38,520 nt of DNA from Nitrosopumilales archaeon. GTDB taxonomy: Archaea; Thermoproteota; Nitrososphaeria; Nitrososphaerales; Nitrosopumilaceae. Positions 16,285-24,491 of the stretch are shown in pieces; positions within the stretch are counted from its first letter, which is position 1, and the number at the start of each line of letters is the position of its first letter. The position numbers and the translations under genes are program-made. The notes under the pieces are model-generated. The model did not search any database, was not told where the DNA came from, and saw nothing but the letters and a program-made list of their open reading frames with translations. The stretch spans positions 1-38,520 of the forward strand of contig OMIR01000094.1 in assembly GCA_900299125.1 (NCBI GenBank), given 5' to 3'.

Positions 16285-17349
16285 CTACTCTCCAATGTAG
16301 TTCATGTCTGTCCAAGACAAGAAACGTTTTAGACCGTCTTCTAATGATACTCTTGGTTCATATCCTAAATGGACTCGTGCCTTTTGAATATCTGGGCATC
16401 GCCTGTTTGGTTCATTTGCGGGATATTCGTCTGGATAGCCAATTATCTCGTATGGTATCTTGTAGTCAAGAACCTTTGTGATCATATCAGCTAACTGAAC
16501 CACGGATATCTCTGGATTAGGATTTCCAATATTGTATATCTCATTTGGTTTCCCTCTCAAAATAACTTGGAGTAATCCAGTTAACGCATCTGTAATATAA
16601 CAAAATGTTCTGGTTTGATCTCCGCGCCCGTAGATTTTCAGTGGTTTTTTAGATTTAATCCTGCTTGCAAAATTTGGCAACACTCTGTAGTCTTTTTCTT
16701 GCATTCCAGGACCAAAAAAATTGAAAGGTCGTATTATGTTAGTTCTGACTCCAAAATGCTCGCTGAAAATATAGCATAATGTCTCTCCAACACGTTTACT
16801 TTCATCATAGCACGCACGTGGTCCTAGTGATGAAACATTACCTCGATATTCTTCTTTTGTAGGTATGTTTTGTGTGTCTGGATCACCATAAATTTCGCTA
16901 GATGAAAAAAAAGTAAAGCGAGCATTTTTTTGCTTAGCTAATTGCAGCATATTTTTAGTTCCGTTGATGGCAACTTCAAGTGTCTCAAGTGGATATTTTT
17001 GATAATACTGTGGGCTAGCTATACCAGCTGCATGAATTATGTAGTGTATCTCCTCATCCAAAGAAAATGGTTTTGTGACGTCATGCTCAATAAATTTGAT
17101 ATTTGAATCATCAATTGACTGTTGTGCCAGTTTTCCAGCAGTAATTAGATTATCTACGGCAAATACCTTTACTGGAGAATTCAACTGTTTGTCATTCATT
17201 TGTTTGAAAATTTCAATAAGATAACGACCTAGGAAACCTCTAGCGCCAGTTATCACTATTGTTTTATTAGAAATATCTTGCCCAATTGTCTGTATTCCTT
17301 GTAGAATTTCCTCAATATCTGATTTAATAAAAAACTCATTCAATATCAT
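16285..17349 (-). CDS. UDP-glucuronate decarboxylase (UDP-xylose synthase)-like SDR
   Basis: An extended SDR with a 29-residue N-terminal extension before the NAD site VITGARGFLGRYL. The block from FSSSEIYGDP to RGNVSSLGPRACYDESKR, with YDESK as the catalytic Tyr-x3-Lys, closely follows the UXS pattern (EVYGDP...GNV...GPR.CYDE.KR). UXS oxidises and decarboxylates UDP-glucuronate to UDP-4-ketopentose and usually reduces it to UDP-xylose. The operon supplies UDP-glucuronate through GalU and UGD. It could stop at the 4-keto stage to feed the C-methyltransferase next door (inference). Its start overlaps the stop of that gene by ATGA. Confidence 0.82.
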   Translation of the reverse strand: MILNEFFIKSDIEEILQGIQTIGQDISNKTIVITGARGFLGRYLIEIFKQMNDKQLNSPVKVFAVDNLITAGKLAQQSIDDSNIKFIEHDVTKPFSLDEEIHYIIHAAGIASPQYYQKYPLETLEVAINGTKNMLQLAKQKNARFTFFSSSEIYGDPDTQNIPTKEEYRGNVSSLGPRACYDESKRVGETLCYIFSEHFGVRTNIIRPFNFFGPGMQEKDYRVLPNFASRIKSKKPLKIYGRGDQTRTFCYITDALTGLLQVILRGKPNEIYNIGNPNPEISVVQLADMITKVLDYKIPYEIIGYPDEYPANEPNRRCPDIQKARVHLGYEPRVSLEDGLKRFLSWTDMNYIGE

Positions 17350-18587
17350 ATCACCTTTAGAGTAGGTAGTGGCACTATGAAATGTCCTCCGTTCATTCTA
17401 TATGCTTCGTGCTTTTCCATTATTGACTCTGCAAAATTCCATGCTAATATAATTAGATAATCAGGTTTTTTCTCATAGATTGCTTGAGATGGTAATACGG
17501 GTATGTGTTTTCCAGGTGAGTACAATCCTTGTTTTAATGGACTATCATCAACAATAAAATCTATTGAAGATTGGTCGAGTCCAAAATGATAGATTAGCGT
17601 TGTAGCCTTTGCAGGCGCACCATAACCTGCTATTGTTTTGTTTTCTCGTTTTAATTGACGAATTAACGTCTGAAATTTATCTCTAATTTCGTTAATATTT
17701 TTAGCAAATGTCTGATATGTCTCAGCTTTATCTAAATGAAGTTCTTTTTCAATTCGAATCGCGCTTTTCACTGATTCTCCTATACTATAAGGACCGTTCT
17801 TCACCTGTGCAATACCCCGAATAGAACCACCATGAGTATCTATCCTGATAATCTCAATAAGCTCCATATCGTTTGATTCAAAAAATAAGATTAAAGGAAG
17901 AACAGAATGATATGAAAGATGTTCATGATACGTCATATCAAATAATGTTTTTTGTATGACATCTGCCAAATACGAAACCTCAAATGAAAAAACACCATCT
18001 GCTTTTAGTAAATAACGTACATTTCTAATAAAACCAATTAAATCATCAATATGTGCAAAAACATTATTTGCTGTAACTACATTTGCTCCCTCGTACTTGG
18101 CACGAATGTTTTCGGCAACAGATCTATCAAAAAATATTGGTAATGTTTCTATGCCGTTTTTAGTTGCAGTTTGTGTAATCTCTTTTGCAGGATCAACTCC
18201 TAATACGCGATGCCCATTTTCTTTAAAAAAACGCAGTAATGTGCCATCGTTGGAACCGATATCGACCACAAACGAATTTGCATCAAGATAATTATCCATG
18301 ATGAATTTGGAATATCTATCAAAGTGGTCCACAAATACTTGAGACGTGCCAGATACATAGACATAATTCTCAAATAATTCGCTTGGATCCACAATATCTA
18401 AAAGCTGGACATGAAAGCAATTCTCACAAAAATACACATCTAGTGGAAAGTTCTCTTGCTCTCTGGCTAAAAATTCCTTTTTTACAAATGCGTTTGCAGG
18501 CGGGGTTGGAGTTAGCTGAAAAACTAGTGTGAGACCTTTACTATTGCATAATCTACACGTGTCTCTGTGCCTGTAAGTCTGACTCAT
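17346..18587 (-). CDS. Sugar C-methyltransferase (TylCIII/NovU-type three-domain SAM enzyme)
   Basis: 413 aa with the three-part layout of NDP-ketosugar C-methyltransferases. An N-terminal zinc domain has C11/C14 and C54/C57 (CRLC and CENC), followed by the PTPPANAFV block. The SAM core has VVDIGSNDGTLL (107-118). The C-terminal domain (PF08484 type) shows GYGAPAKATTL and FIVDDSPLKQGLYSPG. Known members methylate carbon 3 (or 5) of 4-keto sugars; some relatives act on other keto-sugar intermediates. Overlaps of four bases at both ends (ATGA) with the cupin and UXS-like genes strongly suggest a common substrate. Confidence 0.88.
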   Translation of the reverse strand: MSQTYRHRDTCRLCNSKGLTLVFQLTPTPPANAFVKKEFLAREQENFPLDVYFCENCFHVQLLDIVDPSELFENYVYVSGTSQVFVDHFDRYSKFIMDNYLDANSFVVDIGSNDGTLLRFFKENGHRVLGVDPAKEITQTATKNGIETLPIFFDRSVAENIRAKYEGANVVTANNVFAHIDDLIGFIRNVRYLLKADGVFSFEVSYLADVIQKTLFDMTYHEHLSYHSVLPLILFFESNDMELIEIIRIDTHGGSIRGIAQVKNGPYSIGESVKSAIRIEKELHLDKAETYQTFAKNINEIRDKFQTLIRQLKRENKTIAGYGAPAKATTLIYHFGLDQSSIDFIVDDSPLKQGLYSPGKHIPVLPSQAIYEKKPDYLIILAWNFAESIMEKHEAYRMNGGHFIVPLPTLKVI

Positions 18588-19021
18588 CTAAATGCCAAAT
18601 CATGACTGATCAGTTCTGTACGAACAAGATCCGATTCATATGACTGTTGTTTTCTTGAATTCCTTCCTAATGTTAAAAATTCTGTGTCTTCCTTGAAAAC
18701 CATGGCATGCTCTATCATTGGAGGCGTAAAAAATAATTGCCCTTTGTTGATCAAAACTTTCTCTGGCTTTTCTTTACTACCAACTGGTCTGTGATAATAT
18801 TCTATGATACCTTTTAACACATAGCAAAAATGCCAATCTGTTTTATGATAGTGATTGGCTCTTATGGTTCCTTTCTTTGATATAATCAATACACAACTAC
18901 TCATCGTCATGTCGACTAATGGAATAATTTTACCTCGTTCATCGACAAATGGTTTGTCAAGATCAATGATTATATCTTTAGGTAAAATTTCCTTCTCTTG
19001 TCTTGTGTTTGGCGATGACAT
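18584..19021 (-). CDS. Cupin-fold protein, sugar-nucleotide epimerase/isomerase-like
   Basis: A single small cupin of 145 aa. The first cupin motif is RANHYHKTDWHFCYVLKG (residues about 55-72) and the second is GQLFFTPPMIEHAMVF (residues about 96-111); His residues suggest metal or keto-sugar binding. It has the size of the RmlC/FdtA-like cupins that epimerise or isomerise 4-keto sugars, but lacks a clear full RmlC signature. Lying between UGD and the C-methyltransferase, it probably acts on a keto-sugar intermediate in this operon. A regulatory or binding role cannot be excluded. Confidence 0.68.
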   Translation of the reverse strand: MSSPNTRQEKEILPKDIIIDLDKPFVDERGKIIPLVDMTMSSCVLIISKKGTIRANHYHKTDWHFCYVLKGIIEYYHRPVGSKEKPEKVLINKGQLFFTPPMIEHAMVFKEDTEFLTLGRNSRKQQSYESDLVRTELISHDLAFR

Positions 19022-19053
19022 AAAATATTATCTTGCACTCCGCATAAATTTTT

Positions 19054-20370
19054 TCACTTTCCTATTCCCAAACTAACCTGTGTTATATCTTTATTTTTCA
19101 TTGAAATGACTCTCCTAGTATCAATTATGATGGGACTTTTCATAACTAGAACATCTTTTTCTTTAATGTTCCTGTATTCTTGCCATGGCGTCATTATCAC
19201 TGCACAGTCTGAATCAGTTAAGGCGTCTTTGAGTGATTTTGTATATGTAATCTTATTACCAAATATTATTCGAGTATTATCAATTGCTTTTGGATCGTGA
19301 CCGCATACTTTGCAACCATTTTTCAATAATAAACTAATAATCTTGGTTGAAACTGACTCTCTAATGTCGTCGGTATTTTCTTTAAACGCTAAACCAAGAA
19401 TTGCTACTTTTTTACCATTTAAATTTTTGATATTCTGTTTTATTAAACTCATGACAGCGTTTACTTGTGAGCTGTTTGTATTTTTGACAGCATTGAGTAG
19501 TACTGAATCATAACCTATGTTATGCGCAAAATTAATCAGCGCCTGAACATCTTTTGGAAAACATGATCCTCCGTAGCCGGGACCAGCCTTTAGGAATTGT
19601 CTTCCTATTCTGGGGTCCATGCCTATTATCTCTGCAATTTTGTCCACATTTGTATCTGGAAGCTTTTGACAAATGTTTGCTATCGAATTGATGAAACTAA
19701 TCTTTGTCGCAAGAAATGCATTATTGGCATATTTTATTACCTCGGCAGTTATGTTATTTGTTTCAACAATGTTTTGTTTTTTCTTGTATGCTGATTTGTA
19801 TATGTCTGTCAATTTTTGAATTGCCTTCTGGTTTGAACCGCCTATAACAATAACATGTGGTGCAATTGTATCCTGCATGGCGGAGCCCTCTCTTAGGAAT
19901 TCTGGATTGGTTAACAGATCAAAATCTTCAGATTCTTTCAAATCGTATTTTTCTAAAATTGGTTTTATTACTTGTAAAGTTGTGCCTGGAATAACTGTAC
20001 TCTTGATTACAATGGTCGGTTTATTCTTTGCATTTGCAAGATTTTTTGCAATATCTGATGATACGGCCTTGATGTTACTCAAATCAATACTGCCAAATTT
20101 GTCTATTGGCGTGCCAACTGTAACGAATATGATATCGCATGAAATAATCTCACGATCAATTTTATCCGTAAACGTCAAACCATTTTTTATTGCTCGTTTC
20201 AAATAGAATTTTATCTTTGGTTCGTAAAAATACGAAATACCTTTCCCTAATGCTGTAATTCTATTTTTATTTGAATCAACCCCAATAACTTTGAATTTAC
20301 TTCCTAGAAATACAGCTAATGATAATCCAACATAACCTAAGCCAATAATTGCAATCTTTTTCTTTATCAT
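19054..20370 (-). CDS. ugd: UDP-glucose 6-dehydrogenase
   Basis: Oxidises UDP-glucose to UDP-glucuronate with two NAD+. NAD site GLGYVGLSLA (10-19), NPEFLREGSA (155-164) contacting substrate, and the catalytic motif GPGYGGSCFPKD with C270 are the classic UGD set. LGLAFKENTDDIRES in the C-terminal domain is also typical. The length of 438 aa is normal. It is the first gene of the operon, with a TATA-like box about 25 bases before its ATG. It provides the substrate for the UXS-like decarboxylase downstream. It differs from the WecC-type dehydrogenase at 3416. Confidence 0.93.
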   Translation of the reverse strand: MIKKKIAIIGLGYVGLSLAVFLGSKFKVIGVDSNKNRITALGKGISYFYEPKIKFYLKRAIKNGLTFTDKIDREIISCDIIFVTVGTPIDKFGSIDLSNIKAVSSDIAKNLANAKNKPTIVIKSTVIPGTTLQVIKPILEKYDLKESEDFDLLTNPEFLREGSAMQDTIAPHVIVIGGSNQKAIQKLTDIYKSAYKKKQNIVETNNITAEVIKYANNAFLATKISFINSIANICQKLPDTNVDKIAEIIGMDPRIGRQFLKAGPGYGGSCFPKDVQALINFAHNIGYDSVLLNAVKNTNSSQVNAVMSLIKQNIKNLNGKKVAILGLAFKENTDDIRESVSTKIISLLLKNGCKVCGHDPKAIDNTRIIFGNKITYTKSLKDALTDSDCAVIMTPWQEYRNIKEKDVLVMKSPIIIDTRRVISMKNKDITQVSLGIGK

Positions 20371-20390
20371 GATTATTTTGTTATTGTGAA

Positions 20391-20400
20391 TTATTTAATT
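20391..20400 (-). promoter_or_regulatory. TATA-like box of the ugd-galU operon
   Basis: Minus-strand AATTAAATAA is centred about 25 bases before the ATG at 20370. It is the only strong promoter-like site seen upstream of the seven tightly packed genes. Confidence 0.5.
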
Positions 20401-20460
20401 ATTGTAGTAGGCAGTTAGTAATAATGATCTCTATAAATGAGGAAATTAGGATCCTATAGG

Positions 20461-20470
20461 TTTTATAAAA
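20461..20470 (+). promoter_or_regulatory. TATA-like box for the methyltransferase at 20489
   Basis: TTTTATAAAA, one of the most TATA-like sites in the window, centred about 24 bases before the ATG. It lies back to back with the ugd operon promoter in a 118-base spacer. Confidence 0.55.
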
Positions 20471-20488
20471 GACTTCTCAGATTATAAT

Positions 20489-21208
20489 ATGCATAATGAT
20501 GATCTGTATCAGCTTGAAACGCTAGAAGTAGATTACCTACCGGTTTTAAAAGCTAAATGTAATCTATTCCTTAAAATGTTAAACGGAAAAAAAATACTAG
20601 AAGTTGGGTGTGGTACTGGTAACCTACTACGACTATTATCTAACAATAATCTTGACCTTTTTGGAACTGATTACTCAAGTGACTATTTGGCGTATGCAAA
20701 AAATAAAAGTCCCACAATAAATTTTTTCCAAGGTGATCTACTCGAACCATATCTGTGGAAAAAATATGAAAACTCGTATGATTCTATCATATGTTCAGAA
20801 GTTTTAGAACACATTACTAACGATCTGGCCGCACTAAAAATAATCTTCTCTATTCTAAAACCAAATGGGACCCTCATAGTTACAGTTCCAGCACTTGATT
20901 CATTATATTCTGATTTTGACAAAAAAATAGGACATCATAGAAGGTACTCCAAAAAATCTATTTCTGATGTTATAAAAGAGGCTGGATTTACTATTGAAAA
21001 AGCAAGATATTGGAATTTTCTAGGCATGTTTGGCTGGTTTATCTTATTTAGATTATTAAAACAAGATATCAAAAAAACATCGCATCCAATTCTAGGAAAG
21101 TTATTGGGCACTTGGCTAAAACTAGAATCAAAACTAACTTTTCCATTAGGGCAAACAATAATTGTACACGCACAAAAGTCTCACAAAGCTGATTTGTCAC
21201 AAAAATAA
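20489..21208 (+). CDS. Class I SAM-dependent methyltransferase
   Basis: 239 aa. Motif I is ILEVGCGTGNLL (residues about 36-47), FGTDYSSDYL gives the acidic ribose contact, and YDSIICSEVLEHI is motif II (the SEVLEH form common in UbiE/Methyltransf_11 relatives). After LKPNGTLIVTVPA there is a C-terminal hydrophobic stretch FLGMFGWFILFRLL, as in methyltransferases that act on membrane-bound polyprenyl or glycolipid substrates. The target is unknown. It is followed after four bases by a membrane glycosyltransferase gene, so it may methylate the same lipid-linked sugar. Confidence 0.8.
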   Translation: MHNDDLYQLETLEVDYLPVLKAKCNLFLKMLNGKKILEVGCGTGNLLRLLSNNNLDLFGTDYSSDYLAYAKNKSPTINFFQGDLLEPYLWKKYENSYDSIICSEVLEHITNDLAALKIIFSILKPNGTLIVTVPALDSLYSDFDKKIGHHRRYSKKSISDVIKEAGFTIEKARYWNFLGMFGWFILFRLLKQDIKKTSHPILGKLLGTWLKLESKLTFPLGQTIIVHAQKSHKADLSQK

Positions 21209-21212
21209 TCTA

Positions 21213-22862
21213 ATGTCTAAATTAATTACAGCTAATGTGAATTATGGATTTTACTTAACTATAGTAATTCTGGCCTCACTTTTTTTTAAATTATATACTG
21301 TTGATTTTTCGTTACCTGTAAATAGCGATAATCTATCTTATACCCTTCATGCAATATCTATAAGCCATGGAAATTTTGCCCAAAACCCTCAAAGAGGAGC
21401 TGGTTGGCCTCTCTTCGCATCAATTTTTCTGACACCAGTAAGCTCTGATAATCTTGTTGATTATTCAGTAATTATTCGTGGTCTAACACTAGGGATATCT
21501 AGCTTCACAATAATCGCAGTGTATCTTCTGGGCACAAAATTTTTCAACAAAAAATACGCTTTCATTATGGCCTGTTTATTTGCATTTGAACCGCACCTTA
21601 ATTTCCAATCTAGTTTAGGTCTGTCTGAACCATTGTTTCATCTTGTAATGATTAGCGGTTTTTATTTTCTCTTATCCAATAAAAACAAATTTTTCTTTGT
21701 ATCGTTTCTTTTAGCTGGATTAACATGGTGGATAAGACTAAATGGGTTTATGGTTTTCATAGCTTTTTCTTTAATCTATTTAATCAATTTTCGAAAATCC
21801 TCAAATTATCTGCGTAATTATGGTGTATGCGTTGCGATTTTTCTTTTGGTGATGTCCCCAATGTTAATACAACGTTATGAACAATTTGGTAATCCAGTGT
21901 ATGTGTGGTATGCAGACAAAATTTTTGCTGGAACCTATTTGGCAAGTCTGAGCGAAAATGCAGAAAATCAGAATGGTGGAGCTGTTGGGTATATTGAGAA
22001 AAATGGAATTAATGCATTTGTACAGAATTTCATTATTAAAGGAATGCATAATATCCTGCTTACTGTAGCTAAATTGACATTTCCATATCTGTTTGTTTTA
22101 GTAATCCCAGGAATGATTTTGTCGTTCAAAAAACATGACGAGAACAAAAAGGAGCTGATTAGAGCAAACTGGATAATGATTCTAATTACGATTAGCGTTC
22201 TTATTATCCCGTTTGCGGTAGTTGCAGAAAAAAGATTTGTCTATTATCTCTTGCCATTTTTGATTATCTTTGCAGTTATATCTATAAACAGAGTAGTTGG
22301 ATATGGAATAAAAAAATGGTCATTAACTTCTAGTCGTGCAAATGTCTTTCTGATAATTTTTATTAGTGTGGTTGTACTCAGTTCTGGATTTTATGTAAGT
22401 AAATATGGTAAACCAGATTCAATTTTAGAGAATGAAAAAATTAAATTTGCTAACTATGTATTTGAAAATCTTAACGGCAAGATGCTAAATGATCCTAGTC
22501 CTGTTTTTGAGTATTTTAATTACGTAAAAGTAAACAAATTACATGTAATCAAAAATATAGGAATAACAAACAAACAAGATTCTGATACATTTCTTAATTC
22601 GATTGATAATAATGTATCGAGATTATATGTCAATGGAACCACCTTACACGAAGTCATCTCTAATGGGGAAAAATATGAATTAAAATACATTGTGAGCTCT
22701 GATCAGAATGTATTCTATCCGTTCTTGGATAATGTTCATGCGAACGAAAGAAACTTTCCATATCTAATTAAGATTTTTGATTCTACTACTTCTGGATTTT
22801 CTAAACTAAAAGTAAAGGTATTTGAGATAGATTATCAACAATTCTATTCTAAAAACGATTAA
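21213..22862 (+). CDS. PMT/ArnT-type membrane glycosyltransferase (GT39/GT83-like)
   Basis: A polytopic protein of 549 aa with about 11-12 hydrophobic segments, then a soluble C-terminal part of about 150 residues. The first extracytoplasmic loop contains PVNSDNLSY, with an Asp at the place of the catalytic acid of protein O-mannosyl and ArnT transferases, and then RGAGWPLFASIF. Such enzymes use polyprenyl-phosphate sugars on the outer face of the membrane. I chose ATG 21213 rather than an in-frame ATG at 21162, because the latter overlaps the preceding gene by 47 bases and gives a polar leader unlike the paralog. The stop overlaps the convergent paralog at 22859 by four bases. Confidence 0.8.
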   Translation: MSKLITANVNYGFYLTIVILASLFFKLYTVDFSLPVNSDNLSYTLHAISISHGNFAQNPQRGAGWPLFASIFLTPVSSDNLVDYSVIIRGLTLGISSFTIIAVYLLGTKFFNKKYAFIMACLFAFEPHLNFQSSLGLSEPLFHLVMISGFYFLLSNKNKFFFVSFLLAGLTWWIRLNGFMVFIAFSLIYLINFRKSSNYLRNYGVCVAIFLLVMSPMLIQRYEQFGNPVYVWYADKIFAGTYLASLSENAENQNGGAVGYIEKNGINAFVQNFIIKGMHNILLTVAKLTFPYLFVLVIPGMILSFKKHDENKKELIRANWIMILITISVLIIPFAVVAEKRFVYYLLPFLIIFAVISINRVVGYGIKKWSLTSSRANVFLIIFISVVVLSSGFYVSKYGKPDSILENEKIKFANYVFENLNGKMLNDPSPVFEYFNYVKVNKLHVIKNIGITNKQDSDTFLNSIDNNVSRLYVNGTTLHEVISNGEKYELKYIVSSDQNVFYPFLDNVHANERNFPYLIKIFDSTTSGFSKLKVKVFEIDYQQFYSKND

Positions 22863-24439
22863 TGTCTGTCTAATTCATCATATCTGATCTCAAAGATTTT
22901 TACATGATATTTATATCCGTGATCATGAGAATCGAATTCTTTGTGTAAATATTTGTAATTTTTTTCATTGATAAAAACATCTTTAAGAAATTTTACCTGT
23001 CTTGGACTGTCGTCTATTACTAGATATTTCAATCCGTTTTTTTCACCAGATTTCAAGTATTCCTCAATATTCTGGAAGTCTTTTGTTTCTATGAACTGTA
23101 TTTGCGGTATTTCGGCATTCAGAACTGGAAACTTTGGTAGAAGCGCAAGATTTGCAATACGAAAATATTTTGTTTCTGGTATTGATAATTCCTCGGCGTA
23201 TGAATGGTTGATCACTTTGGTTTTTTTGACCACTTCTTTTGCTATGTCATAAGCTTCTTGTTCATGCTCATAATCATTTTTTTTTAATTCCAAAAATAAT
23301 ATCGAACTTGTTAAAACTAGGACAAATATGGCCCAGAAAACTAGATTGCTTCTTTTGAATTTTGTAAATAGTTTTTGTATTGTAAAACCAGATATCACAC
23401 ATAATATTGGATAAATTATTAGCAGATATCTTGTTTCCTGAATGTTTCTAGAATATGCATAAAATGAAGGGAGCAGTAATGCAAACAAGCATGTAATTAT
23501 TATATAATTTTGTATGTTGCGATTTTTGAATATGAAATAAATTCCAACTGGAAGGAAGAAAAGAAATATTGGTATGGTAGACCATCCTACATATTTTATC
23601 AGATTTGTCATACCAGTAACGATCAAATCAAAAATTATTTCCTCAGAAGACTTGATGCTATTTTCAGATACGTGTTTGTAATATGATGGACCTGCAGATA
23701 CGTTACTAATTATACCGTCACTGCCAATTGTTTCAGATCTTACATAACTCATTGGCAAAATTGTTATGACAAATATAGATAACATAATTATATAATGTAA
23801 AATTACTTTTCTGTCCTTTCTGAATCTGATAAAAAACATAACAGTGAATGGGAAAACTAGTAAAAATCCCTCATATCTGATCAGAGTAAATAATCCTAGA
23901 GTCATAAATGATAAATAAATTAATTTTTTATTATGACTCAGAAAAAATACTATTGACCACGTACCAAGGAAAATAAAAAGTGATTCAGTAATTCCTAGTG
24001 TTGAATTAAGAATTATTTTTGGCTCAAAAGCAAACAATAATGTAGACAACAATGCGATTTTCTTTTCAAAAAATTTTCTACACAGTAAATAGACTGGAAT
24101 AATTGTTAATGTCGATAATACAACTGTGATAACGCGTTGTAAAGACATGTAATCAATTATATTCGTAAAATGAAAAATCGAAAAGAACGCCGAGAGAAAC
24201 ACTGGCCAGCCATTATTTGGAAAATAATATCCAGTAGGGAACTTACCTAAAATGCTCATATCAATAGCGTATGAAAAATATCCTTGTGCATCAAGCGTTA
24301 ATGGAATGTTGAATGGCAAGATACAGAGCCTGGTGATTATTGAGATTGCACCTATCAAAGATAGCGATAAAATAACGTTTTTTGTAAAAATCTCTGATTT
24401 CTTTTCAAAAACTTCTGTTATTTGCTCAATTTTGAACAA
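22859..24439 (-). CDS. PMT/ArnT-type membrane glycosyltransferase (paralog of 21213-22862)
   Basis: 526 aa and the same architecture as its neighbour: a first loop with LTLDAQGYFSYAI and then NNGWPVFLSAFF, repeated membrane helices, LLFAFEPKIILNSTLGITESLF (the neighbour has a matching FAFEP...SSLGLSEPLF), and a soluble C-terminus ending in VKIFEIRY (the neighbour has VKVFEIDY). A polyprenyl-phosphate sugar donor is inferred. TTG start; a TATA-like box about 26 bases upstream suggests a leaderless transcript separate from the flippase gene upstream. The overlapping tail-to-tail position with its paralog is unusual. Confidence 0.8.
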   Translation of the reverse strand: MFKIEQITEVFEKKSEIFTKNVILSLSLIGAISIITRLCILPFNIPLTLDAQGYFSYAIDMSILGKFPTGYYFPNNGWPVFLSAFFSIFHFTNIIDYMSLQRVITVVLSTLTIIPVYLLCRKFFEKKIALLSTLLFAFEPKIILNSTLGITESLFIFLGTWSIVFFLSHNKKLIYLSFMTLGLFTLIRYEGFLLVFPFTVMFFIRFRKDRKVILHYIIMLSIFVITILPMSYVRSETIGSDGIISNVSAGPSYYKHVSENSIKSSEEIIFDLIVTGMTNLIKYVGWSTIPIFLFFLPVGIYFIFKNRNIQNYIIITCLFALLLPSFYAYSRNIQETRYLLIIYPILCVISGFTIQKLFTKFKRSNLVFWAIFVLVLTSSILFLELKKNDYEHEQEAYDIAKEVVKKTKVINHSYAEELSIPETKYFRIANLALLPKFPVLNAEIPQIQFIETKDFQNIEEYLKSGEKNGLKYLVIDDSPRQVKFLKDVFINEKNYKYLHKEFDSHDHGYKYHVKIFEIRYDELDRH

Positions 24440-24460
24440 GTTATTTGACTAGTCTGATCT

Positions 24461-24470
24461 CATATTAAAG
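24461..24470 (-). promoter_or_regulatory. TATA-like box for the membrane glycosyltransferase at 24439
   Basis: Minus-strand CTTTAATATG is centred about 26 bases before the TTG start; it supports that start and a leaderless mRNA. Confidence 0.5.
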
Positions 24471-24491
24471 AAGATATTGGAGAAATTATTA

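Noticed and set aside
21162-21212. Upstream in-frame ATG extending the membrane glycosyltransferase
   Set aside because: It would overlap the methyltransferase gene by 47 bases and add 17 polar residues ahead of the first helix. ATG 21213 follows the methyltransferase stop by four bases.
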